A stretch of DNA of 64,000 bases. Origin: Prunus persica (taxonomy: Eukaryota > Streptophyta > Magnoliopsida > Rosales > Rosaceae). Position 1 is the first letter of the stretch; the number at the start of each line of letters is the position of its first letter. The notes under the pieces were generated by a model. That model worked only from the letters and a program-made list of their open reading frames with translations, was not told the DNA's origin and ran no database searches. The DNA lies in contig NC_034014.1 in NCBI RefSeq assembly GCF_000346465.2, forward strand, positions 22,764,522-22,828,521, given 5' to 3'. The position numbers were made by a program, and so were the translations under genes. Below are positions 1-12,774 of the stretch, piece by piece.

Positions 1-642
1 TGACTGATGCCTACTGATGCGTCCGAGTCTGAGTGTGAGAAGTGAGTGAGTGCTATGCTACGGCCCCTACAAAAGAGGATTTAGCTTTAACAACTGATAG
101 CGTGGCGTTTCTCGATCATCATCATCAATCCATATGGACGGCCACGATTGTGTGATTCACGGACAGCTAAGCAGCGCAGGCGCGCAGTCCTACTATACTC
201 GATGGGAAGCCTACGTTGATGCTAATTGATAAACCCGTAGAGGCTATACTGAAAAATAGACTTTGAGTTGATTTGAAAATGCGAAGCATCAACGGTCAAA
301 TCTCAACCGTCGGTTCCCTTTTTCGTGGAGTGTGCATCGTGGACGATGGACCGCCGGAGCACGGAAGTGCTGCCACTTTAATCCGCAGCGAGCATTTAAT
401 TGCATGCAAAAATAAAACGGTTTCGACAATGATTGGGTAATTCAAAGGAAGTAGACACGTCACCATAAATTGGACGTACAAATTAATATTAATTGGGCAG
501 TTCAATCATTTTTTTTTCTCTTAAAATTAAAACCTTGGTATAATTATAAGTTAATAACTTGCTTCTCTACATGCGCTTCCGTACTTGTGAAAGGTTTTTT
601 TTAAAAAATTTTAAATTTATTTTATAATTAAAAAAATAATAG
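1..642. other. Intergenic stretch, no gene seen
   Basis: No coding region could be supported. The first 330 bases are less AT-rich than what follows and contain short phrases common in plant promoters, but no gene start is visible in the window. The rest is AT-rich up to the target-site copy of the Copia element. Confidence 0.5.
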
Positions 643-647
643 GTAGT

Positions 648-907
648 TGTTGTAAATGCATGAGTTGGTGGATGACCACCATACCTCTTAATATTCCACC
701 GTTGGATTTTATGTAACCTATGCACTAAGTATTTGTAATTAGTACTTGTAACCTATAGGTATATTGTAAATGATGGTATTCAATCTTCTATCTTGTAAGC
801 CTATAAATAGGTGGTTCTACCAAAGATTAAGAAAAGAATAAACATGGTGAAACTTTGTCTTTAGCATATCACTTCTCTCTACATTTTCTCCCTCTAGTTT
901 TATAACA
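648..907 (+). repeat. 5' LTR of the Copia element
   Basis: 260 bp direct repeat that matches 3648-3907 with only a few substitutions. It ends TTTTATAACA. The internal sequence after it begins CGTTATCAGCACGA, the probable primer-binding region, whose tRNA was not identified. A TATAAATA at about 802 is a plausible promoter TATA box. Confidence 0.95.
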
Positions 908-1144
908 CGTTATCAGCACGACATTGCTCTTGGTATGTTTTCTTTCTCTGAATTTTCTTTCTTCTTATATGAGCTAGAGTCATCACATGGTATAGAGTTT
1001 CTTTGTACTCACCATCAGACTTCATCATGCTTGTTTAAGAAAAAAATTCTTATTCTTATTACACATGAATATAATGCCATGTTTTTATTTTTATTTGTTT
1101 GTTTATTTAATTTTAAGTATGATCTTAATTATTATGATGAGTTT

Positions 1145-1600
1145 GAATTATAAAAAAGATCAGGGGCCCGAAGTTCCGTGATCCTCATCATATAACTAGA
1201 TTAGGATATAGAGTCCTTTTGATTGAATCAGAACTTGAAGTTCTTTGATTCCAAATAATTGAGGGCGTGAAGTTCCGCGAATTTAAAGAGCACATAAGGA
1301 CATAAAACTCCTCGATTTTGTATTAATCAAAATCAGAATTCCATGAGGCCTACATATGTCAAGAACTTGAACCAGAAGTTTCGAGTGCATATACATCGAT
1401 TTGAGTATGAAGTTCAAAGCACAACTATTAATTCAATTTATTTAGATCTACGTATTCGTACCTGAAGTTTCGAATATATATTGATATGAACCTGAAGTTC
1501 ATAGTTTTTCATGGATCTTAATACTATATATGAACTTGAAGTTCATTACTTATTTGTGCCTATATGAACCTGAATTGGTTGGAAATCCAATTCTTAAACT
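1145..1600 (+). repeat. GAAGTTC-motif repeats in the Copia 5' leader
   Basis: The heptamer GAAGTTC or a one-base variant recurs about every 40-60 bases (near 1168, 1220, 1270, 1370, 1410, 1465, 1495, 1540). It is usually preceded by CCT or CTT, giving phrases such as GAACCTGAAGTTCAT. Further isolated copies lie near 1865 and 1925. The tract is non-coding and sits in the untranslated leader of the element. Confidence 0.6.
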
Positions 1601-3437
1601 TGTAGTTTTATCTACATATTGAATCCACATTAATATTGGATTATCTTGGAATTTCATAATCTTTAATTGATTTATTTTATTCCTTGTTTATACCACTTTA
1701 CTTATTTTATTATATTATATTTTATTTATGTTAGGTTATTAATTAATCTCGTTTTACAATGGTAATGTTTTGTATTACCGCCCCAATATTGATAGCCAGA
1801 TGCGTCTATTGGAGAAACTTCGTACTTTCTTTTGTGGGTAGGAAGTTTATGATGTTATGAACCAAAAGTTCTTGAGGCCCCAATATTACACAACTATTAT
1901 AGTTGAAGATTATGATGTCATGAACTAGAAGTTCATTGACCGAATAACTTTTATGTTGTGACATGACTATCTTGGCAATCCATGTCCCACAATGATGCGT
2001 AAGATTTTTATAAATTTGTAAGGACATCGTTTAAAGACTCAAATTATTGTCTTGTCCAACAATATCATTACAAAGAACGCTCACAAATAAAAGTTGTCAT
2101 AAGATCATCTCAGTCAAAAATTGACTTTGAGCCATCTTTCCTGAAATAATTCAAGGGGATATTTGTGAGCCTATACAACATCTAATTATGGATCACTTCA
2201 CCAGTTTTACTGAATGTGCCTACTAAAATGGTCACATATTTGATAACGACTGTGAGTTTATTTTCCTACATTTTGAGACAATTTTCCCGCCGTTAGGGGG
2301 AGAAATGACAATTCCTAAAGAACGTCGTGAAATAGTGTTGACTCAATTCGCTTTTGTCTCATCAAGATAATGCATATATAAGTTGTACATATGCTAACAT
2401 GGATTGATATTCTCGTATCACAATCCATTAACATGGTGACTATATATATAATGCATGCCTGAAGCATGTCAGAAATATAGGTTCTAAAGACTTAACTCCT
2501 CAGAAATGGAGATTATTTGAAAAATTCAAGCCCTATAAAAAATAACGCTCTATAGGAGGTTATGATCCACATATTCTAAATAATTCATTGTAAAAGAGAT
2601 GTTTGTCCCATAAGTGACAACATAAGCCCCTGAAGAGGCATTGGTACCCCAAAGTAATGAGATGATTATAAATTATGCATGTGCATGCACATAAGAATTG
2701 TGGGATCACAAATTGATGATACATTTGGTTTATTAATAGCTACTACAATCATCAAGGGCTATGATTATATTAAATCACGTTTCATGAATGTCGACAAGTT
2801 AAGTGATTGGCCAAAAATGAAAATAGGCAATTCCATTTATCACTAAATAAGAAGAGTTGGATATTGAACCTATAACTCAAACACCAAATTACAAATGCTC
2901 AGTATGAAGGTTACGAATTGGTGTTTGTGAAGTGAAATAAGATCACTAATATGACATAAGGTTTCCTGGGAGAGACATGTGGTTTTAGTCTCCAATCTCA
3001 TCGTAAATGCATCCACATTTCTATAAGTGTGGTTGTTACTTTAACGCAGAACTTATAGTATGTGTTAAATGCATATTTATTAAGACTATATGGTACATGG
3101 AAATCCGCAAGCTCATGAAATATTTGAGATATATCGGAAGAAGCAACCTCTTGAAGGATATAAAGTACCACAATATTCTTAATTAAGAGTTAACACTAAG
3201 AGTTTGAGTATTTTGAATTCAAATTGGATATTGTTGTAACATATTCTAACTACTAAATTAGTTGTTGATACTCCTAAAGATTTCAATCATTTGAAAAGTG
3301 AAAAGCAGGTTGAATAGTGTGATAGATGATCATGTATGAAGACAATGTTGCTTGTATTGCTCAAATCAGAGAAGGAGAGATATTAATCAGGGGGAGCATC
3401 CCAATTCTACTACATTCAAGGCAGATGCACGTTGTAC

Positions 3438-3612
3438 TCTTTTTCCCTTCGACTAGGTTTTTGTCCCACTGGGTTTTTCCTAGCAAGGTTTTAACGAGGC
3501 AATATAAGCTCATCCAACACCATATCAATGATTCAGAAGAAAGTTTCACTCTTTTTCCCTTCGCTTTGGTTTTGTCCCACTGGGTTTTCCAAGCAAGGTT
3601 TTTAATGAGGAA
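3438..3612 (+). repeat. Duplicated Copia 3' UTR motif
   Basis: A block of about 65 bp, CTCTTTTTCCCTTCG through GTCCCACTGGGTTTT to AAGGTTTT-AA-GAGG, occurs twice (about 3438-3503 and 3548-3612) just upstream of the polypurine tract. From memory this phrase is typical of the 3' untranslated region of plant Copia elements. Confidence 0.6.
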
Positions 3613-3647
3613 ACAATGTCATTGTATGGTGGACATCCAAGGGGGAG

Positions 3648-3907
3648 TGTTATAAATGCATGAGTTGGTGGATGACCACCATACCTCTTAATATTCCACC
3701 GTTGGATTTTATGTAACCTATGCACTAAGTATTTGTAATTAGTACTTGTAACCTATAAGTATATTGTAAATGATGGTATTCAATCTTCTATCTTATAAGC
3801 CTATAAATAGGTGGTTCTACCAAAGATTAAGAAAAGAATAAACATGGTGAAACTTTGTCTTTAGCATATCACTTCTCTCTACATTTTCTCCCTCTAGTTT
3901 TATAACA
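3648..3907 (+). repeat. 3' LTR of the Copia element
   Basis: Partner of 648-907, directly preceded by the polypurine tract and followed by target duplication GTAGT at 3908-3912. Confidence 0.95.
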
Positions 3908-3912
3908 GTAGT

Positions 3913-4940
3913 TGTGTTTTATAAAAATATTGATTCATTATCTGAATTTTCTTTTAATTTTAATTTTTTAAATATGAAAAAGTGTGAATTTATCATATTA
4001 TCCCCATTTAATTAATAATTTCAATTCTTAATATTTGCATTAACTAATGACATTTTTTAGTATTTTCATTGTTTTACTATTCTCTGCCTTTTGCTGTATA
4101 TATATAGCTACACATAAAGTTTTTAATGTTTTATTAAAATAAATTTTCTTTTGGGTTTTGAAAGGAGAAGTTGAAGTGGGGGCACAAAAGAATAGTGTAA
4201 ATTTGATTTGTTTTCACTTTTCTGATAATGGGCTAAAATAATTGAGGCATTTTTTTATAATAGGCACGCGAGGCATTTTTTAGACACATTATTTTGTACA
4301 CTAGATTAAATTATATTAGACATATAAAGACATTTTTGGTCTAAGTTGGGGAGGGGGCTTGCATATAACAATGTATATATGATTGATATGCTATATAAAG
4401 AGACATACAGATACATAGGTATTAGATTAAGATGTAGTGGGACCCTACTTTTTGTGGGTCCAGTTGAAATATCTGTGGGGTAGATTAGTCTAAATTGACG
4501 GACTAAACTGAGTTAAACACACCTAATTATATTGGATGACGTGAAGCACTTGCACGTATATGGTTAATTTGGCCGGACAAGGATTATTTGCTTCATTATG
4601 ATATTATGTTAAATTTGAATAGTAGTTGATGTAGTTAGGATAGTGATCTACATTGTCGATATATACAAATAACATTTGAAAGAACCAAAAAAACAGCCAC
4701 AAAAGTTCCATTTTATTATAGTCAGTCCATTTTTTGCACTCGACGTCATCGATTCTTCTAAAAGCTAAAGAAAGATATCTAGCAATTTTGCTTGTAAAGA
4801 AAGAATCCACATCAAGTACGCTCTACTTATATATTGTGTTCTACTTCAATGGGGTCTTCCTTCTGTTCTTCTAATCTTGTCTATCTTGTCAAAGATTCCA
4901 AATTTGGTATTCTAGCTATCATCTAATTTTTAATAATCAC
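3913..4940. other. AT-rich intergenic stretch
   Basis: AT-rich sequence with T-runs and no supported gene, RNA or element boundary. Confidence 0.5.
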
Positions 4941-4942
4941 TA

Positions 4943-5060
4943 GTGTAGTGGTTCGGAGCAATTGTTTATCTAGTAAAAATTTTGAATTCGAGTCCTAATA
5001 TCTGTGTAGTGTGTGTGAGTTTTTCAAATAATAATAATTATTATTATTATATATACAATA
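4943..5060 (+). repeat. SINE-like tRNA-derived remnant
   Basis: The stretch GTGTAGTGGTTCGGAGC followed about 30 bases on by GAATTCGAGTCC resembles the A and B boxes of a tRNA-type RNA polymerase III promoter. It is followed by TGTGTGAG text and a tail of ATA/ATT triplets. This order fits a plant tRNA-derived SINE. No target duplication was found and the A box is imperfect, so the call is tentative. Confidence 0.4.
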
Positions 5061-7003
5061 AATGCAATATTTTGCGGTACAATTAGTGACATAAACGACC
5101 AATTTCCGTTAGAATTATTATATAAAAAAGACTAACAATAATGAAATAATGAACGATCGATGATGATTAATTTATAAAAGTTTGACGAGATCAACGATGG
5201 TAGACTCATCCGTGAAGTGAAGAATATTAATCTACATCCATAAAATATGGTCAACTAACCACACATAAGATTTGTAGCTTAAAAGATTTAAAATGCTTGT
5301 TTATTTATTTATTTATTTTCAAATGATTTCTGGTCAAAATAGAAGAAGCATATTACATGTACATACTTTGAAAAACATTGTATATATATGGGATTAGAAT
5401 AAAGTGACAATGATGTAAATAACCCATGATGATGACGGGATTCTCTTAATCTTCATTAAATTATCTATTGTAGCTTAACTAAGGGTGATCCTAAGAATCC
5501 AACTACGTACATCTATCCACCATATTATTCTGTCAATGCGATTATGGAGCCTCTATTGGAATATTGGGAATCATGGGCAATATTTGAAATGATTTTTATC
5601 CTAATAAAAAGTATTAGGACTTTTAATTATTGACTAAGTACCAATCTTTAGAATAATTCTTTTTCAGAGGATTAATGTCTTTTACCAAAGATTTTATTCA
5701 GAATCTAATTTATTAGTAAATAAACACGAATTAAGCTTCGATCCGATCTCGATAAAATTGATCCCCATGATGAAAGAGATGATCATGAGCATATTATATA
5801 TGTATGATACAAATATGAACACATGATTCGTGCGAAGTTTTTGGCTTTTGTTGCATATTATAGCCCCAATTTGTCCATTGATTAAGCCTTTTTTGGCCAA
5901 TCAACTATAAAGCCCTTGAAAAGAATAACAATAAGAAATCAAAACAAGAGTTGGCTAGGTAGCTAGGTAGGGCATATGCAGGACCACATTGTTGTTTGAA
6001 GAGATTATATGCCGTTCCCCTTCCTCATGGCTCTCATGCGCAAACTACAAAATCAGTTTGCATTAGTTAATATCTTATTGGGCTGGTCAAAAAGAAGAAC
6101 ATGGGTCTGCGACACGTATCATGTTTACATGTTTCACCCTAGATGATAAAATAAATGGAGAAAAGAAAACAGTTAGGGACAAATGCCACGACAATTGCAT
6201 CGAAAACATTTGTGTTTAGGGATCTTGTTCCCTTCCATTGTCATCAATCTTCGGCTCCGTACAGGCCTTTTTACTCCATAATCATATATACATAATACAT
6301 GTAGGGCCGGTGCCGAACACGTCCTAGCAGAATTAGGTCATGTCTCATCTTGGACATCACATGGGGAAATCCAGACCGAGAGGGACGAAATCGTGTCAAA
6401 ATTTTGAAGGCCTAGGTGCATATAAAATTGGTACAACTAGGCAAACATGTTCTCCTCGATGATCAAGCAAATTGTCTTTTGCCCCAATGGAAAACGACCA
6501 AATAGCAAAGTTGTCATTAGGGGTTAATTAAAAACTAATTAGGACAGTTGGAAAGTAGAATTTGAAGTTGACCCTTGAGGCTTTAGGTTTAATCTTTTTG
6601 GATTAGATAAAATAATTAGTAAGTGGAGAGTGTGGCTCGAGGAAAACAGCCGTGCCCTTGCCATGCAGCTTCTCACTCACTGATGGCATGGCCTCTTCGT
6701 TTTATTATTCTGAGGTTGATAACTTGTGTGAATAAAAAAAGGCAAGGTGGTGGTGGCCATGATCATTTGGGTTAGTTCTTGGACAGGCTCACTCAATCTT
6801 AGTCAACCTGCCAAGGTTTCTTTGGCATCGAGACCTTAAATTGACCCCGGCAAAGCTGGATTTTCCTGGTCTAAAAGTTACACCAAAATGCTAATTTTTT
6901 TTATAGCCATTTGAGCCACCTTAAACAGACCCTTGTTCCCTTCTCGTAACATGTTTTTCGGGTCGGTGACATGCAAGCTAGAGGCTTGACCCTTCTGCTT
7001 CTA

Positions 7004-7032
7004 CCCCCCCCCCCCCCCCCCCCCCCCCCCCC
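7004..7032 (+). repeat. C29 homopolymer
   Basis: Twenty-nine consecutive C residues, flanked by TTCTGCTTCTA and ATGATGACC. Poly-C this long is rare in AT-rich plant DNA. The exact length may be a sequencing artefact. Confidence 0.9.
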
Positions 7033-10000
7033 ATGATGACCTAATATGATCTGTTTAATCATAAACCCAATATGGATTTTCTTTAATAAAAAAAACCCAT
7101 ATAGCAACTAAAATTTAAGATATATGAAACTCTTGTATAAGAAGGAAATGAGTATATGATGATTACGTGGTATGACCAGCTTATACATGTCTTGCTCCAT
7201 ATGAATTCATGTGAATGTGATGATCAGATGGATGCCATATATATAGAAGCTCATAAAATAATTTTTTTACTTTTGTTTTTGTTTAAAGTAGTGTTGTCAG
7301 TTTACCCTATTATTTTGTCTTATGAAGCCAAATTATTTCCATTTGAAAAATGTGCTATACTGCCATAGAGTAGAGCCATGTCCATTTGCTTGAGTTTACA
7401 GCTTTGAATGTTGGGGGTGTATATGGCAGAGGCGGGAGACAATTAGGGCAGAGAGATAGGGGTGAGATTTGATGGGGCTGTAAAATGGGTAGATCAGATG
7501 GAGAATTTGAAATTGAACTGCTGGGGAGACGTATTTGGAGGAGCTGTCATTTCTTGCAGTTGTTTTTATTTGTATGGTTTTGGGCATTTGTATGGTAAGA
7601 GTCCGACACTAGGGTGCGGCCCAGGCTCAGACGAATCCCCAAGATTATGCACCATGTCCCCTTCTCACTCAGACGTGCCTTTGCCCCATCACCCATCTCT
7701 CTCTCTCTCTCTCTCTCTTATATATACGATATATATCTGATGATCCTCATGCTTTGACAAGACCTTTCATTCTGTCCCAACCTCTGTCCCAAACAAAAAA
7801 CAATCAAATCTCTTATAATTTGTTCACTCTGCCAGGAAGCCTGAGTCAATGCACTTGACAAGATAAAGACAACTAAGGACCTTGATTGAATATACTAATC
7901 AAGACATTATTAGTTAATTGGATGAAGATGCAAATCAAATCTAGTTTTTCAAACGAGTGTTTGGTTAGTACCGGAAATCAATTTACAATACTTAATACAT
8001 TGGTAACATTTGTCCATAATATATACGATTCAGTTTTACAATTTGGGAACATAAATATTTGTGTGCTAGTTTGTCTAGAAAAACAAAAAATAATGTACCA
8101 GCCAATGCTTTATCTTCTCCCTTCTTCAAACTATGAGCGTCTTGTAATGATGATCTTCATAATAGCCATGGTTTCGCTGCATTAAAGTTCCTTTACTCCC
8201 ACCATCATTTACCTAGTGTAGATCTGGTTTCATTATTATTTACAAATTAACCTTCGTCCAAACGCTGGAAGCATCTTAGACAAATAACAGCAGAAAAACA
8301 AAAAAAGCATTGAATGCAGTTGTTTTTGCCAACCTCATGCAATTAAAACAACTGCGTTGGATTTTCATCTTTGTCCCAGTCGGTCCAATCAAAACATGCT
8401 ACAGCTGGATATAGAGGGCTCATTTTGACAAGCACACAGTAACGCAGAAACAAAAAAAAAAACTTACCCTTCTTCAGACTTGAGTGGTAAATTAATTATA
8501 AATTACTGCACACTGCCAAGTGACAGCTATTGTTGTCTTCCTTTGTTTCACTAAAGAGCAAGAGGGTCAAAGTTTTATCTAAAGAATAACAATTTTTTTA
8601 CATATGAATCCAAGTGTGGGATCGATAGATAGGAGTCTCTGCATCACCCCAAAGTCGTGATATATATATATATATGGCTGTTTCTGGATAATACAGCTGA
8701 GCTCTTATAACAAAAACAAAACCAGACAGAAACAAAACAAAACGTACTGAAACGGTAAGCATGGAACATGAGACAGACCTATCTTGGCTATTTCTGAATC
8801 TGGATAAGAACAAATTCAGAAGCCTCTTGCACATCATCATCAAGATTCAAGACCCATCATGATCCGTTCCATGCATGCATGAATATATATATATATAATA
8901 TTATACTTGTTGACAATAATGTGCGAATGTCCATAGAGGAGAATAACTGTATGGAGATAGAGGGTATGGAATGGATGTATCATTATATGATGGGTAGATG
9001 CAATTGGGTTTATTTTTTTCCTCCTCACCAAAACATATAGTTATTCTATCCAAAAGAAACAAAAGGAGTAGATAGAATTTTTACATCCAATCCAATCATG
9101 GGTATCTTTGTTACCACATTTTTTGTAAGGTTTCATGTGGATTTTACCCAAGTGTCCAACCAGTCATTGACCTTGGCACAGTATATTTATGCTAAACAAC
9201 AATTATATACCTAACTAAATTTTTTATAATGAAACGTAGACTCACTTGGACCCTAGTATTTTCCTTTTACATGTATTATAAAATTACCAGATGAACAGAC
9301 AATTAGCGACATTGCCTTGTAATTCCAACTTCTAAGTCTCTATAATACTTTGACCTAATTCAAAGGGAAAACCAAAACCAACTTTTTCTCTTCTTTTTAA
9401 AATGGTTTGGTGTGTTGCTTATTCCCTAATAATGTCATGTAATATTGGGTATCATCTGAAAATACGAAAAATAAATTCACACCAAATTAGAAAATTGATA
9501 GATTATGGTGTGAGCATGAGTTGTAAGGCTGGTGGTGTATGGTCCCCTCTATACCATTTCCCAATATCGGATTATATGCTAAATGTTTCATTAGCTTAGT
9601 TAAGCTTAAGTTTTATGTCTTAACCTTGTCTCCAATTATTATGTTGCACATCCCCACCCTCAATCAAAGTGAGTGCATTACACCCCCATTGTGGTCAAAA
9701 GTGTGGAACAGTAATTTTCAATTGGGGAAGAGAGATATATATATATATATTATCCTTTGGAAAACATTGGGACATATCCCTTAGGTTGGTGGATTTGTGG
9801 GTGGGTTGGAGGACCCCAAAGCCCTAGAAACAGTTTTAGGAAGGGAGAGTAGGGGGAAGTGATGACAGAAAGGCAATCTAACAAAGGCTTGCATTTTCTA
9901 TTTTCTACTTTTTTTTCTTTTCTTTTGGGTTGGAAGTTCTGGGAAAGGGCACCAGGACCCATCAAACTAAGGACACCATGCCCTTCAATCTAAATTTGGG

Positions 10001-10336
10001 TTAGAGATGATGATGTCCTTTCACTTTCACTTTCTCTTACTAATTGGTGGGGAGGGGGGATCTTTGTCTTTCAGGATCAATGATCATCTCCCTTCTCTTT
10101 GTTTTGCCCTTTCTCTTTCAAGTTTGACCAAATTATCTTCTAAAATTGATAGGAGAAATATATACCTTTTCCTCCCCTTTCAGTTGGTGAACTAAAATAT
10201 GTAACCGAAGTTGACTAGACAGATCACCTATTATATGATAAATAAATTAACAAGAAATATATACATATATTCAATAATTATGACATAAACTAAAGAAAAT
10301 GAAAAATATTTTAAACTATGTGTAATCATCTGTAAA

Positions 10337-10437
10337 ACACATGTATCAAATAAATTTAAGTATATTTATCTGTCGAATTTCACAAACTACACGTATCAAA
10401 TAAATTTAAGTATATCTATCTGTCGAATCCCACAACC
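10337..10437 (+). repeat. Two-copy tandem repeat, unit about 51 bp
   Basis: The phrase ATCAAATAAATTTAAGTATA with following TCTGTCGAAT and CACAA is repeated head to tail with a few substitutions. There is no coding potential. Confidence 0.75.
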
Positions 10438-11308
10438 AAAACGAATGCATACGCAAACATAACTAATTGCAATAAATACATGTAGCTATAATAACTACAT
10501 AATGGCAATCTAGTAACAAAAGGTAGTGGATTAGCATGTGCAATTTTGTTCTTAAGTGTTGGTCAACAGGATGTTTTTAGGAAATCTTCAAACCTGTTTG
10601 CTATCTCTTCAAGGATTTCAGGGAAGCGATTTGATTGCTTCGCTCATTGACAAGGATGAACATTTATGTTGCCTGCGTAATGAATTTGGATGTTCCAAGT
10701 TTTTACAAACCATTTTTCAATCTTTGAGAATTTTCATGGATCCGTTTAATCTTTAATAAGGTCATCGATGTTTCTGTTACAAAGAATTCTCTCTATCTGT
10801 AGCAACTTTGCATTATATGTAGGAGACTAGGTCGTTTTATAGGACTCTTTTTTTTCGGTTAATGCCTAAAAAGCTTACTAGTTTATACCAGGTAAGAGGC
10901 AATGGAAAAAAGTAAAAGAAAAAGAAGAAAGCATGTATAAGTGACATCGTGATATGGTTATATGGTTTTACCAATTCATCTATGTTTTATATTTTTAATA
11001 TAATTAATAGTGTAAATTGCAAGAAGAGGGGGTTTCTCACAAATAAGAAACATTTGCATGAAAGGGATATCATTGTTTTGCTATTCCCAAACAATCACGT
11101 TATGACATGCGTGACAACTTTTCTACATGTCATAGCTTTATTTTCCGGGGATAGCAAAATAGTGCTATGGTCAGCAAATCAATGCCCTTTTTCACTAGGC
11201 TAGACCAATTAACTTCATCCATGTTATAACACATGTAAATTATTAATAACATACCTTAAGTACTTCTAATTATAAACATTTCGTCTACCTGTATTAATAT
11301 TATAACAT

Positions 11309-11672
11309 AGGCTTACTATCACAAAACGTCCCTAAGGTTTACGAAACTATCATATTGCATCCTTAATGTTTTTTTTTTGTTATTTGTGGTCCTCAAGGTT
11401 AGTATGTGTGATGACAAATAGTCCCTGCCGTTAGGTTCTATAAAAAACTCCGTTAGTTTGCTGACATGGCATATATATATCACAAAACATCCCTGAGGTT
11501 CATGCACCTATCACAAATAGTCCCTACAAATTTTTTTTTTCATTTAAAATTCATAAAATTTTAGTTTTCTTTTATAAATTTTATGAATTTTAAATTATTT
11601 AAAAATATATATTATATTTTAAATACATGTGACACATCAGCAAACTAACAGAGTTTTTTACGAAATTTAATG
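11309..11672. repeat. Decayed inverted-repeat (Mutator-like) element
   Basis: The phrase TATCACAAAACRTCCCT occurs twice in direct orientation (about 11309 and 11478). Sequence around 11426-11467 (AAAAAACTCCGTTAGTTTGC) is inverted at about 11632-11672. Long TIRs of this kind typify plant MULE-derived non-autonomous elements. No clear target duplication was found. Confidence 0.45.
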
Positions 11673-12774
11673 GCGAAGTGATGATTTAATATGTAAGAAC
11701 GACTAAGTGACCCTTGAATATGTACAAGCAAAAAAATAACGGTTTAATACATACAACGAGAATATGACAGTTTAATATGTACATAACAACTTTTCGTAAA
11801 TGCATCTAAGAGGGATCTTCTGAGTCTCTTGCAAAAAGCTTTCTATCATTGACAACTTTTCATTTATTGTTTTTTCTTCTTAGAAGAAGATAAGCTCTAG
11901 AAAAGGAAAAATAAATTAGCCTATACTACCTGGTAACAGATATTTGCTTGCATAGCCTTGTTTAGGCATTTCGACAAACATTCGCTCCAAATGGTTTCGC
12001 CAACGAATTTTGCCAATCTCAAGTAAGTTAATTAGTTTTGCCAACGAGTTTAGCTCAGTGAAAAAGAGTTTTGGTTTATAAACCACTAGTATTAGGGTCA
12101 AATACTCATAACACATTGATAGTGTGTGCACACGAAAACTCCGTCTCCTTCCTAATTTTGACAACAAAAAAAAAGTCAGTTAATTAGTTCGATTATTCGA
12201 ACATGTTCTAATTCAGATGACGTCATGCTTCCTTCATCTTCTAACTATTTGAGAAATATATATTTTTTTTACAACAAAAAATCAAATCTTTTGAATGAAA
12301 TTTTCTTATTTGGTTACAGAAGGAGACCAACGCCAAAGCAGAAGCCGAAAGAGAACCATTAGCCCAAGGGGCTCAGAGCACTTTCAGAAGTTTGCCCCTT
12401 GTCATGGCAAGGGGGGGGGGGAATAGTGGCTGCCCTTGCAAAAAGCAATGTGTGTTTCCAACAGTTGTCCTTTGCCATGGCAAATACTATTCTTTTTTTT
12501 TATTTTTTTCACAACTTTTTTTACTTAAACAATTAATTTTGATAATATTTTCGGATAAGAATTTTGGGTTCCGACATGTCAATACTATACATATCGGATA
12601 AGATTTTCGGTTTCAAATTTCAGATAAATTTTAAAATTCAGATAAAATTTTCAACCTCTAAAATTGCACCACGTGTCATCTCTATCTGCCTAAATTTTTC
12701 TAACTCACACCTCCCACACCAAATCTTCTCTACATTTTCATTTCTCATATTTTAGATTTCATTCTGCATTCTCA

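Larger units (their letters stand above)
648..3907 (+). mobile_element. Copia-type LTR retrotransposon, complete ends, dead interior
   Basis: Two 260 bp LTRs (648-907 and 3648-3907) are nearly identical. They begin TGTT and end AACA and are flanked by a perfect 5 bp target duplication GTAGT (643-647 and 3908-3912). A purine run, AAGGGGGAG (3639-3647), sits just before the 3' LTR as the polypurine tract. The interior is only about 2.7 kb and full of stops. A recognisable Copia RNase H fragment (YEDNVACIAQIREG) is read at about 3330-3375 on the plus strand, which gives the orientation and the Copia assignment. Gag, protease, integrase and RT are not readable, so this is a shrunken, non-autonomous copy. 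The few LTR differences indicate recent insertion. Confidence 0.95.
5070..11300. other. Long intergenic region without supported genes
   Basis: Six kilobases of AT-rich DNA in which no ORF resembles a known protein. It holds a C29 homopolymer (7004-7032), a CT run followed by TATATA (about 7697-7735), AT dinucleotide runs (about 8660, 8885 and 9740) and a two-copy tandem repeat (10337-10437). The short open frames here look like chance. Confidence 0.5.

Noticed and set aside
7462..7740. 92-codon ORF ending in Ser-Leu repeats
   Set aside because: The tail is the CT microsatellite, the rest resembles no protein, and no splice or promoter context supports a gene.
8829..8851. CATCATCAAGATTCA stretch resembling miR172-5p
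   Set aside because: No matching 3' arm (AGAATCTTGATGATG type) lies within 200 bases on either side, so no miR172 hairpin can form; the match is short and repetitive.
10556..10756. ORF with LRNEFGCSKFLQTIF, faintly reminiscent of Pumilio repeats
   Set aside because: Too short, without a second repeat or the normal repeat spacing; treated as chance.
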